A stretch of DNA of 64,000 nt, taken from NCBI RefSeq assembly GCF_010183535.1, contig NC_071330.1, positions 6,367,717-6,431,716 of the forward strand, read 5' to 3'. The position numbers and the translations under genes were made by a program. This DNA is from Caenorhabditis remanei. Taxonomy: Eukaryota; Nematoda; Chromadorea; Rhabditida; Rhabditidae. The notes beneath the pieces are model-generated. The model was not told where the DNA came from, searched no databases, and was given only the letters and a program-made list of their open reading frames with translations. Numbering within the stretch: position 1 is the stretch's first letter; every line of letters starts with the position of its first letter. Of the stretch, positions 37,781 to 48,667 are shown one piece after another.

Positions 37781-38108
37781 AATACGTCTATGGATACGCT
37801 AATTCATTTTTTCGTTATAGTTCTTTTGTTTTGGAAACACTTCATAATTACCCTTTTCTCGTTTAAAATGCATCTCAAAATCTCTCGCCGGTTTTCTTCG
37901 TTATTCTTTTTCCTTTTGATATACCTTTGTTATAATATGGGCTATAGTAGATTTTTTCAACAGAAATTATCATCGAATGAATATAAAGTTTGACAGTATA
38001 TCGATCTCCATCAATTGAATTTTTATTGGTTGAAATACCATTTTATTTTGAATTAATATTGACACAGATTATCTTCCAGGAAACATATTTCGAAGTTTAG
38101 GTTTTGAA

Positions 38109-39548
38109 ATGAGTAAGAACGTTTTCAATCAGAATCGTGTGGAACGTCACAATGAGAATCCTTTCAAGAGAAAAGAAACAAAGGAACTGTTGCAGTTCGT
38201 TCCTGTCTGTGAAAGTTACAGAATGGTGGATAGTATAAATGACGTATTCGATGTTCTTGATGAGAAATTGGGAATGATGAATAGAGTGATGACGTCGCTG
38301 GCGTGTGGTGAAAATATAACGAATGTAGTCTCCTCTTCTGAAATTCTAAAAAAAGTAATTGAGGACTGTCATGGGATCAGTTCCATACTTCAGTTCCAAA
38401 AGGTGGGATTTCTTGAGATTTTTTCGTGTTAGAGCTACACGTGCACATGTTTCAGATAAAACTAGCTGCTATCAAGCATGAAGTCCCGATGACAATGGAG
38501 GCAACACAAGCATACAGAGAAACCACTATATTGAAAAAATTGCTGTGTGGAAAAGTATGTTTTAATAGAAACTGAAAATGAATAATAACAAGTTATAGAA
38601 AAGACTTCCAGAAAGCCCTTTTGACATTACTGCCTGGAACACGAAGGTACTGTGTCTAATTTGTGTATAAACTTTACATTTGTGTTTTTCAGAAAAAAAG
38701 AATCTACGATATGCGAATGTACGTACAGGGATTCACATCCTTCTCTCTTCTTACCTTAATGTTTTCAGAGCAGGTGTTTATCGATCCGTGTATAGAGAGT
38801 TCCTTCTCTATCCTTTTCCAATTTTCAAGTTATCAAGCTTCTTGGCCAAAATAAGGGAACTTCCACTATCTCACAAGTTTACCGAGAGCCAGATCCAACT
38901 TTTGGTACCGGAACTGATGAGAAGAAACATGATCAATGGATTTTTCCTAGACGACGGAAACTGTTTAATTGTTAAAGAATTGGTAACCGATGAACTTTGT
39001 ATAACTGAAACAACTTGAAGTTTCAGAGTATTCCATTCATTCAGTGTCATCTCCATGAGTTCTTGTTGGATGGAGATGAGTACCTTGAAGCCAACGTTCC
39101 TGTGACACTTCATAAACTTAGAGAACTTGTAAGCTTTCATACTGTGTATCAAATAGAACAAAATAGCACTACAGATTGATGGAATAGAGAAGTTTGTCGT
39201 TGAAAAAATGGACAGTGAGCTGTGGGCGAAGCTAGCAAACATTATCATTGCTACGGTTGTCAAAGAAAATGGAACCCACATTCGACACGACGAATTTCCG
39301 AAAAATCTGCCTAAATCTGTAAGCTGTCTCAAATTGCTCTGAATGCTCTGAATTATTTTCAGGTAATGAAGGCAATAACAACTTTGAGTCGGGTGGAATT
39401 GATCGAATTACAAGAAAACACAAATCAACCAGAAATGATGTTTGTAAAGAAAATTACCGAAAAAAATATAAAGCGTCTCGGACACCTACTCCTAGCCCAG
39501 TTCCAAGAAAATTCTCTCCAATCGGCACCCCGACATAAATTTTCGTAG
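38109..39548 (+). CDS. Unrecognised helical protein
   Basis: Exons 38109..38402, 38456..38554, 38599..38646, 38693..38718, 38769..38982, 39027..39128, 39175..39318 and 39363..39548 give 370 residues with consistent phases. There are eight short exons, one of them only 26 bp. The predicted protein is soluble, mostly helical and charged (VDSINDVFDVLDEKLGMMNR; LELMRR-like and LHKLRELIDGIEKFVVEKM segments). It has no membrane helix, zinc motif or catalytic signature. A winged-helix-like segment (LSHKFTESQIQLLVPELMRR ... GFFLDDGNCLIV) resembles the end of the preceding gene's product, so the two may be old paralogues. Low-confidence details are the acceptors of exons 3 and 4. Confidence 0.7.
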
Positions 39549-39594
39549 AAATATCGAATGTAACCTTTTTCTCTGATATTTTTATAATTTTTCT

Positions 39595-39959
39595 AAGGCG
39601 CTATGGGAGTTGGGGGGGGCCACTCAAAAAATTTTTTTGGGGGATTCTGAATCAGTGTGCTGAAAGAATGACAAAGCTTACACAATGAGTGTGATTCTTG
39701 TGAGGGACCACTTTTCACCATTCTCTTAGGCTTAGGTTTCTTAGAAATTCGGGAAAAAAATGAAAAAAAACGACAAAAATTGACAAATTAATCGTTTTTG
39801 TCAATTTTTTTAAACGAATTTCTAAGAAACCTAAGCCTGAGAAAAAGGTTAAGTAACAAAAAAGTGTCTCTCACACGTCTTCAGTCTCACACATTCAGCC
39901 AAAAATCTGCCTAAAAATTCGAAAATTTGAGTGGCCCCCCCCAACTCCCATAGCGCCTT
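39595..39959. mobile_element. Palindromic MITE-like element
   Basis: The terminal segment AAGGCGCTATGGGAGTTGGG at 39595 is repeated in exact reverse complement at the right end (39959), extending over about 30 bp through a G-run and CCACTC. A second inner pair (CTTAGGCTTAGGTTTCTTAG at about 39726 and its complement at about 39821-39840) flanks a short AT-rich centre. There is no coding capacity. Size, nested palindromy and position in an intergenic gap fit a miniature inverted-repeat transposable element. A possible short TTCTA duplication flanks it but is not clean. Confidence 0.85.
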
Positions 39960-40186
39960 TTCTAAACAGCCTGAATTGATATAAATGAACAGATTTAGAG
40001 TTTCGTCACATTTTGAGACACCTCTGCATGCGCGCTCCACTGCATTCTTGACGACAGAACGTTCAGACAGCAGAAACGCAGTGTTTCCCATATTCGATTT
40101 TTTCGGTTCTATCATCCGAATCTTTCCGTTTCATGTGTCAGCTCAAATTGCAATATAAAAGTTCCTTAATTTCTGCAGATTTTCAG

Positions 40187-43100
40187 ATGTTACCCAATGG
40201 TTTTCCGTTTATTAACCCTAACCTCATGCATGCTGCCAATATTCAGCAACAAATTCTCTTGCAGCAGAGAGGTAAGAAGCATCTTTAAAATGAAAAAGAA
40301 AAAAAAAATACTCTTGACTGAATTTAACTTCGACTAGTGAAACTGAGATTTGCTTTTGTTTTTAGAAATTGAAGATGTATTTATTGAAGCCTAACTAATG
40401 CAATCAATATCTGATTAATGTAGACGAAATATGTGTATTTATTTGTTTATTTTCAATCTGGATGTAGTGATTTGTTGCCTAATGCTGAATCCATTGATTT
40501 CAGTAGCCATGTCAGGAGCAGGAGGCATCGGTCAACTTCCTCTGATAAACATGCAAACTCATAACGCAGTAGCGGCTCATGCAGCAGCTGCTGCTGCCGC
40601 CGCCGCTGCTGCTCCCACAAGACCTTCTCCGATGCTGGTGCCACCGGGAATGGGTATCGACGATTCGAACTCTTCACCAGCCGATTCGGATTGGTCTGAA
40701 CACAAACATACCGATGGGCGAATTTATTATCATAACAAAATTACAAAGCAGTCGTCATGGGTCAAGCCCGATGCTTTGAAAACTCCACAAGAAGTAAGAG
40801 AGAATCAATCTGTTCAATGGATGTATTTCTAGATATTACAGAGATCTGCAAGTGCTCAACAGCAGCAACCTCAACAAGGCCAATGGAAAGAGTTTGTGAC
40901 ACAAGATGGAAGACCTTATTATTATAACACTGTAACAAAGAAAACTCAGTGGGTGAAACCAGACGGAGAAGAAATAACAAGTAGGTTTTTTTTAAATAAG
41001 TTTCTGTTATTCGATTTTTTTCAGAGGGAGATCAGAAACCATTGGCTACAACGACAGTAGATACGGCGGCGTTAGCCGCTGCTGTTCAACAGAAAAAGGC
41101 CGAGTCTGATTTGGAAAAGGCAATGAAAGCTACTCTCGCATCAATGCCTAATGTACCACTTCCATCAGAGAAGAATGAAGAAGCTCAAGTTAACGACGAG
41201 GTCGAATTGAAAAAGAGACAATCTGAACGGTTTCGCGAGTTGCTTCGTGACAAATACAATGACGGTAAAATAACTTCAAGCTGTAATTGGGATCAAGCTG
41301 TTAAATGGATACAAAACGATCCTCGCTTCCGAATCTTAAGCAAAGTTTCTGAAAAGAAGCAGCTTTTCAATGCCTGGAAGGTGCAAAGACAGAAAGAAGA
41401 AAAAGTAAGTTGAACAAAAATTTCATTAACAACAAACAACTAGAAAGCTAAATAAAATAATAAGAGATCTTGGAGCTTTATTTCAAAATTATTCCGTTCT
41501 CGCTGAGCCGTTTTTGTGTCATTTCGAAAAGCTCATCTGGCGTGGCGCCCGAATTTTCTGTCTTGACTAGTTTGTATTCGTTGATGAATTGTTGTGAAAC
41601 ACTAGTTCTCGAACTGTCCACTTGAATACCAGCCGTGCTTCGATACTTTTTATAAAACTTTCTGAAAACATTTAATTGAAATATAGTTTTTACCTCAATA
41701 ACTCACGCTCTGAGAACGTCTTCTTCATAGAAAATCGGTCGAATAGGTTCATCGAACTTCGCCAATTTCACGTTCCAGTCAGGCGGCGAGAGAGGTGGAG
41801 AGGAGATGTAAACATCGTACCTAAAAATTATCATGTTGCTTCAAACTTTTCGAAGGAAAATTCGCGAGGAGAAGGTGTCCAAAGAAGTAATTTATTTTCC
41901 TCATTCTCCTCTGTGCATTCGAGGTAATCTCGGCATTTTTGTTTAGAGGGACTTCAAAAAAAATTCACAGGTCTCGCCGCTATTTCCTCAAAGGCGTAGG
42001 AAACGAGGAACGGAATTGGCTACGTTGGACATCTTTTCGGATTTTCCCCCGGAAAAGTTACTTTGGACTCAGTATTAAAATTCTGTTCAATTTTTTACAA
42101 AAGCTCACCACAACGGTCGATCCGCCCAGTTCAATTGCCCCGCTCGAATTAAACCAGTAACACGAGAGAAGATATTTCCAGATCTCTCAGCGCGAGTGAT
42201 AAATGACGCCATTTTAAAAACTAACGTACTTGGCTGATCCGCTCGGGAAAGAGAAACTAACCGCGGCGTGCTTAAGTGGGCGGGGCTTATTCTCCTCGCC
42301 CTCTTGCAATGCTGCGGCGCAGTTTTATTGAGAATTTTTCTCTACCACTGAAGGCGGAACACTGTCGGTCATTAACATGATATTAATTTCAGGAGGAAAA
42401 GCGACGGGCAATAAAAGATGCAAAGGAAAATTTGGAAAAGTTTTTACAAGAGCACCCAAAAATGAAGGAAAGCCTTAAATATCAAAAAGCAAACGAAATG
42501 TTCGCCAAGGAACCACTATGGATTGCTGTGAATGAAGAAGACAAGAAAGAAATATTCAAGGACTGTGTCGTAAGTTGGAACTCATTGTCAGTAAATCACT
42601 TTTAATCATTGTCGTTCAGGGGTTCGTTTCTCGCCGTGATAAGGAGAGAAAAGAGGAAAGTCGGAAAAGAAACCTTGCTGCATTCAGTCATATTCTGCAG
42701 AGTATGGATCACATCACTTATAAAACAACTTGGGCTCAAGCACAAAGATTGTTGATTGAGAATCCACAATTTGCGGAAGAAACTGATCTACAATGTAAGT
42801 TAATGAAAATTTGTTCGAAATGGTTTTAATCTGATCCGTTATTTCAGTGATGGACAAAGAAGATGCTCTTACCGTTTTTGAAGATCACATAAAAGCAGCC
42901 GAAAAGGAGCATGACGAGGAAAAAGAGCAAGAAGAAAAACGTCTCCGGAGACAACATCGAAAAGTTCGAGAAGACTACTTATTACTTCTTGAGGATCTTC
43001 ATAAACGAGGAGAGATTACTTCCATGTCACTTTGGTCTTCTTTATTCCCTATTATTTCAACTGACTCTCGATTTGAACACATGCTATTCCAACCCGGCTC

Positions 43101-43856
43101 TTCTCCACTCGATTTATTCAAGTTTTTCGTTGAAGAATTGAAAGATCAGTACTCGGAAGATCGTCGTCTCATAAAAGACATTTTGACTGAAAAACAATGT
43201 CAAATAATTGCCACAACGGAATATAAAGAGTTCGCTGATTGGGTTCTTTCGCATCCAAATGGAGAGAAAGTAGACCATGGTAACATGAAACTCTGTTATA
43301 ATTCCATGATTGAAAAAGCTGAAAATAAAGCAAAAGATGAGGAGAAGGAGTCGTTGAGAAAGAAGAGACGAGTGGAAAGCGAATTCAGAAATCTTTTGAA
43401 AGCTCACAATGTGGATGAGGAAACTGAATGGAGTGTTATCAAACCAAAGATTGAGAAGGAGAAAGCATATTTGGCTTTGGAAGACGACGAAGAACGAGAA
43501 GCTGCCTTCAGGCACTACAAAAATGGAACAACGGGAACAGCTTCAGGTGGTGAAGTTTTGGAAAAACCAAAGAAGAAGAAAAAGGACAAAAAGAAGAAAA
43601 GCAAGCGTAGTGATGTGAGTTTGAATTATTCACCTAATCGTATTTACACTGATTTGTTTAGAACAACTCGGAATCGGAAGGAGAGATCAGAGAGAAAGAT
43701 AAGAAGAAGAAAAAGAAGCACTCGAAAGAAGACAGAACTGACGATGACGAGAAAAACAGAAAATCAAAAAAGTCCCGAAAGCGTAGTCGCTCACGGTCGG
43801 TGTCTCCACGTCATACTTCGGAAAAACGAAAGAGACATGAATCGGATACAGATTGA
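40187..43856 (+). CDS. prp-40: PRP40 pre-mRNA splicing factor (WW and FF domains)
   Basis: Exons 40187..40271, 40504..40793, 40833..40980, 41025..41404, 42393..42569, 42620..42794, 42848..43614 and 43662..43856 give 738 residues. The U1 snRNP-associated factor bridges splice sites by binding proline-rich partners through WW domains and other factors through FF domains. The N-terminus has an alanine run. WW domain 1 lies near residues 93-118 (GRIYYHNKITKQSSWVKP) and WW domain 2 near 140-168 (RPYYYNTVTKKTQWVKP). Several FF repeats follow (ERFRELLRDKY; DPRFRIL; WKVQRQKEE). The C-terminal tail is Lys-rich and RS-like (KKSRKRSRSRSVSPR). Intron 4 is about 990 bp because it hosts mrps-23. trpp-3 follows 210 bp downstream on the same strand. 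Confidence 0.95.
41478..42212 (-). CDS. mrps-23: Mitochondrial small-subunit ribosomal protein mS23, nested in prp-40
   Basis: Minus-strand exons 42109..42212, 41707..41820 and 41478..41661 give 133 residues. Family match: the N-terminal SGNIFSRVTGLIRAGQL and RPLWYDVYISSPPLSPPDWN, then PIRPIFYEEDVLRAKFYKKY, follow the MRPS23 pattern of mammals. The C-terminus is divergent and helical, ending KRLSENGIILK. The protein is part of the mitoribosome small subunit. The whole gene sits inside intron 4 of prp-40 on the opposite strand. Its own promoter must lie in the GC-richer patch at 42213-42340 (GGGCGGGGC). No obvious defect is seen. Confidence 0.92.
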
Positions 43857-44066
43857 TTTTTTCTCAACTTGATTGTTACTTCCACTAAATTCGGTCTCTC
43901 TTCTTGTTGTATTTATTCAAATTAATGAAATATCTATTTTATTCACACAATAAATATTTTAAACCTAAATTTATAATTTTCCGCATCATGCTTACATGTG
44001 CATTTGAAATATTTACATCAATCAATTATATGTTTTTTTAATAATACAAAATTCTATATATCACAG

Positions 44067-44701
44067 ATGTCAAAAGCGATAAAGCAGAATTTGGCCGACT
44101 CGAAAAAGGTATTGTACAGAACTGGGCATTGAAAAAAAGAAGTTATTTCAGATGAGTGCGGAGTTATTCTGTCTTACTTATGGAGCAATGGTCACAGAAA
44201 TGTTGAAGGATTATGAAGATCCAAAAGATGTGACAATTCAGTTGGACAAGATGGGATTTAATATGGGAACACGCCTCGCTGATGACTTCCTCGCCAAAAA
44301 TGCTAATGTTCCTCGTTGTGTAGACACCCGACAAATTGCTGATGTTTTATGTCGTAATGCTATTCCGTGCTATCTCGGTGTGTCAGCTACTGCCTCCTCG
44401 TGGACCAGCGGTGATCGTGAGTTCACTATAACTCTCGAATCGAATCCACTAACTGAGCTTGTGCAGGTATAAATTATCCAGCCTGATTGATCACAAAAAA
44501 CAATAATTTTAGGTTCCAACCAACTTGGTGTCAGCTGGTCTCTCTTATTCTCAACTGATTGCTGGTGCTATCCGTGGTGCACTCGAAGCGGTACACTTCA
44601 AAGTTTATGCATCGGCAACTGACTCTGGTGCTAATACGGAGATCAGAATCCGTTTCGATCAAGTGCTGAAGGACAGCTTACCAGCCGGTGAAGATGATTA
44701 A
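44067..44701 (+). CDS. trpp-3: TRAPP complex subunit 3 (Bet3)
   Basis: Exons 44067..44108, 44152..44466 and 44513..44701 give 181 residues (human 180). Bet3 is a core subunit of the TRAPP vesicle-tethering and Rab1-GEF complexes at ER-Golgi membranes. Conserved stretches are LFCLTYGAMVTEML, the NMGTRLADDFLAKN block and YSQLIAGAIRGALEAVHFKV. An upstream ATG exon (SKAIKQNLADSKK) is used because the family has this short N-terminus. The start follows an ATCACAG acceptor directly. The gene lies 210 bp past the prp-40 stop, after an AATAAA at about 43949, so SL2-type operon expression is likely (inference). Confidence 0.95.
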
Positions 44702-44827
44702 ATAGGCATAATGTGATATTTTTGGTGCATGTTTATAATTCCAACATAATATTTATTCCGTTTTACGAAAGTGTAATTCTAACATTTTATTTAAAATCTA
44801 GTGTTTATTGTACCATCAAAGACATTT

Positions 44828-46212
44828 TCATTGAACACAGGGTGCAAATTCGTTAATCTTCTTCTGAACTTCCTCGTCCGCAGACTTGCTTTTAAACCAA
44901 AACGCCATTGCTCTGTACACCGTTCCGTATTGTTCGGCATTATCAATGAGACCGCATCGTTCTGCTCTCAATTTCTCCACAATCTCTTTTGTGTTCACTT
45001 CTTTTCCTTTATTAACAAAAAGCATTGAGTTGAAAAGAGCCAACATAGTTCCAGCACGACCGGTTCCATTCATACTCATTAGGACAGTGTTCTGAAGAAT
45101 TAAGTTGTGAGGAGGATCTTCATTTTCAAGGGATACCTCGTTTGTCTTGATGACTTTCTCAAGAGTGGTCACCAAATCTCCAACATTATCCAATCCTCTT
45201 TTTTGTTTCCAATTATGGATATGGTATACGGTTGTGAAGAGAGAATTGGAACAACCGTCTGGAAGGATCTCCAATGTGTATGCAGTCATTGCAACTGTCG
45301 ATTCCACTTTCTTATTATTCAGAAACATCTTTCCATGATTCGAATATGTTCCGTTCAGCAATGGGAAGATTTGTTGAAGAGTTACTGAACATTCCAGTGG
45401 CATTATTGCAATGACTACTGAATGAATCTCCTCCTGAAATCATGAAAATTATCTCCCTAATTTCAATGTACTATCTCTCACCTGAAATATCATTCTCCAG
45501 AAGTCTTCAATGTTTGTTGGAACAGATACATCTGGTACTTGAGTCACAATCATTGTCCGACTGAATTCTGGTACAGTAACCTTCGCGGCGCAAATGAAAT
45601 TTCCAGGTGCATGAGTGAGTTTGATGAGTTTTTCATCAGGTATTGGACAGTCTGGAGCTCTCACTTTCTGGATATTGGTTTTGAAAGAGGTGCAATTGGA
45701 AAGAGACGGTTTATCGTTTGGAAGACGCTTGAAGATGTCGGCAATGGCGGCGGCATCTGGAATTTGACTTTATGCGTCACGTAGAACTAAACCCGTGGCA
45801 GACAAAAAAAAACAGTTTTTCTGTTCTACGTGGCTATGTTCCACTTGGATCCTTCATCCTTACCGAAAGCTCCACTCGCCACCATTTTCTTTGCCATATT
45901 CTCTCCACTCCATTGCTCTTTCTCCTTTTCTTTCTCTTTTTCCTTCGCTCTTCTTTCCAGTTTATTGCAACCTTCTCCATCGATTGCTATTCCGATCTCC
46001 GGTCCACTTCCAGTCGATCCACCAGTCGACCCTCCAGTTGTTCCAGTTATATCTAACTTCTTTTTCCGATTTCCTCTTTCACTTTGATCCTTCTTTTTCC
46101 CCTTCTTTTTCCGTTCACTCTTCTCCAATCCTCCCGTTTTGGCAGTCTTTCTTTCACTACGGTCAATATTCTTCACCTTCTTCTTACGTCTTGATCTTGT
46201 CGACTTGTTCAT
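44828..46212 (-). CDS. Tyrosine-phosphatase-like pseudophosphatase with charged N-terminus
   Basis: Minus-strand exons 45864..46212, 45482..45756 and 44828..45433 give 409 residues. The first ~115 residues are highly basic/KEKE-type (RSRRKKKVKNIDRSERK; KEKEKEKEQW). The rest has the protein tyrosine phosphatase fold seen in the many nematode PTPs (FICAAKVTVPEFSRTMIVTQ; IEDFWRMIFQ). The signature loop reads SMNGTGRAG, where active PTPs have HCSxGxGRTG. A Ser (about residue 328) sits where the nucleophilic Cys should be, and the WPD loop reads NWKQKRG with no catalytic Asp. Catalysis is therefore not expected. A substrate-trapping or scaffold role, as known for EGG-3/4/5-type proteins, is possible but inferred. 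Confidence 0.85.
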
Positions 46213-46950
46213 CTGAAATATCGAAATTCTTTGGATGCGAACACTTTTATTCATTTTCATTCGGATTCCTACTTACTGATATATTAGACACGTTGTTAGA
46301 GTAACTACAGAAGACAGAAATAACTCGATTTTCGAGAGATTCTGAATTTGAAACAGAAAAAAAGGACACGTGTTTTAGATGTGTTTGAACACGTCATAGC
46401 TAACGATATTCCACGTGGTAGCGTGAAAGTAAAAGAAATCAAACGACTTCTCAGAATTCTTAGTTTTCATGCGTATCGTTACAGAACATATGAGAAAACT
46501 CTCGTGAAAGTTGGTCTCAAATCGGAATCAGAAAATATATTCTCATCTTATCTCAGACATTCTTACATCTGGATAATACCATCATACTTCATTCCAACTC
46601 TCCCCTTATAGTGAATTTTCTGAAAGAATAGAAAGAAAAAATTGAAACTCACAAACATACTGAGCGCTTTCTTTTGGAATTTTTTATTTACACTCAAAAA
46701 AAATTGGAAGAACTGGAAGCAGTCGACTCGGCATTACGAGAAGTAGAGCAGTTTAATGGGATAGTGGGTTTATGTGCAGGGTTTTACGTAATATTTTAAA
46801 ACATTGATTTTTTTGGGATTCAGGAGACAAATGCATTTTAAAACTGGCAACAACTTTAATGCAATAAAGTTTATTATTTTTTTAAAAGCATTTTCAGAGG
46901 AATAAATTATTCCAAAAATAGAAAAAGCCGAAGTAAACAAAATCAATGTT
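46213..46950. other. Intergenic region, no gene supported
   Basis: A plus-strand open frame at 46348..46611 has no recognised motif and lies in the expected promoter of the pseudophosphatase gene, so I do not call it. The rest is AT-rich. Confidence 0.45.
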
Positions 46951-48387
46951 CTATTTCAAATTCTTCAATTCATTATAAATATTTTCGGATTGAGATTTAA
47001 AGTGGAAGAAGACTGAAAGTCGATTACTGGCAGCCACTGTAAAGTCCACGTCATCTTCTTTTCCAGTCCAGAGATTTTTGATAGACCATGTTGCCCAAAG
47101 CATATTGACAAGCGGGAGGAAGAATTTGCATTCTTGAATCAATCGATTTACTTCCTTTTCACGATTTTCAGTCAACGGATATTTTTGTTCCGGATTCTCT
47201 TTCTTCATTTTGTAGAGTGAATCAATGTAGGATTCACAGAACACCTGAATATTCGGATGGTTTTCGAAGAAGATTTGATTGACATGAACTCCGGGAGGGA
47301 ATGGAACACGGTAGTCGAATGCGCATTCAGAAAGATGCATACTCAAATCAAATGATCTGGAAAAGAATATGGTTCGGATAGAAAAACAAGGCGAATGCTA
47401 CCTCCAGTTGTAAGAAGAATATTCGAAATCGATGAAGACAATCTCTTTGGTCTCGTTGAGTTGGAGAATGTTAGCCGACTGAAATAATTATTCAATTTCT
47501 TAATGGAGAACCCACTACCAACCCAAAGATCATTATGAGTGAAGACAACAGTTTTATCGAAAATTGAGCACATCTTCTCAAAATCGGCGACCTCTTTTTC
47601 GAGTTGATCAAGGGTCACCTCTTTGGGAATATTGGAATCTCCAAACTTTACAGATCCTGGAACCAATTCGAAGACAGTCTTTCCAGTTGCTCTGAATTCA
47701 AATGCTTTCATTTATTCCGATGGAACTGATTGAGCTGACCGACACTCTTCTAAAAACTCTCTGATCATGTGAATCGCTTTCGGTTTTTTTGGAATCGGAA
47801 CTTCAATCGCATGAAGTTTTGGAAGATTTGCACCGATTTTACTCGCAACTCTGAAACATATTGATATTTGGACATTATTTCTATTGTCAAACAAACTCTG
47901 GATCCGATACAGTATCATTATCAAGTGTCTCGCTTGGAAGGAATTGCTCCAATCTTGCACCAGGGAAGAATCCATAAAGTTTCGGACCAAGTCCACGTTC
48001 TGACATAATCGAAAAAACGACAGTGTCAGTGAAAACTTGATTTTCTTGTTGACAATGAAGACGAATTAAAAAACAAGAAGGAATGGTGTCAGATGAGAAA
48101 TTTCCGGTCACTAGATATAGCAGATTCGATTGTCCTCCACTCAAACGAGAATCATTATTTTAATATCAGATGAAGGTTCAACTCACGTCATCTGAACAAC
48201 TTCCACGTCAGTTTCAGACAAAGTCTTCCACTCTCCTCCCAAATAATCAGATCCATACTCGAGAACTTTCTTCCGAACTAGGGATGGATCTTCGGCTAGT
48301 TTCGAGAATAAGTTCTGGAATATGAAACAAAAACCATGAAGAAATTTCTTGATAGTTTATAGGACTTACAATCAAATCTTGATTCAT
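46951..48387 (-). CDS. Choline/ethanolamine kinase-like protein, copy B
   Basis: Minus-strand exons 48370..48387, 48187..48314, 47897..48139, 47740..47850, 47523..47691, 47402..47478 and 46951..47356 give 383 residues. The family phosphorylates choline or ethanolamine in the cytosol for phospholipid synthesis. The phosphotransferase motif TVVFTHNDLW and the metal-binding FIDFEYSSYNWR are present, as are the N-terminal nucleotide-loop region GGQSNLLYLV and ERGLGPKLYGFFPG. It resembles the nematode ckb branch. A TAA in the open frame at about 47712 is removed by a 48-bp intron (47692..47739), and the spliced sequence then aligns with copy A. The acceptor before GGQSN is the weak TTTGAG. It is the last gene of the second MUT-7/kinase unit. 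Confidence 0.86.
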
Positions 48388-48667
48388 TGCGAATAGTAAG
48401 CGAGAGGTTTTTACTGAAAATGTTTTAGAAATTTCAGTCAGTACATTCAGTTTGTTGTTCAAATAATTATGTCTTAGGTATACAAGCCCTTTCACGAAAC
48501 TGTTATATTGATGAAAACTCAGATATTATTATTACAAGTTTATTATGGCAGCCGAGATTCCAGATATTTGAAATAATAATTATTTTTGAGATCAAAAAGA
48601 GCAGTGTGAAAATGTAACAACTTTGAAAATGATATCAACTTAAAAAATATGATTTTAAAATCCTCGT

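Noticed and set aside
46348..46611. Plus-strand open frame before the pseudophosphatase gene
   Set aside because: Lies in the expected promoter of the minus-strand gene and shows no motif or splice support.
47692..47739. In-frame TAA in choline kinase copy B, suggesting a pseudogene
   Set aside because: A 48-bp intron with GTCAGC donor and TTGAATTCAG acceptor removes it, and the spliced residues then align one-to-one with copy A.
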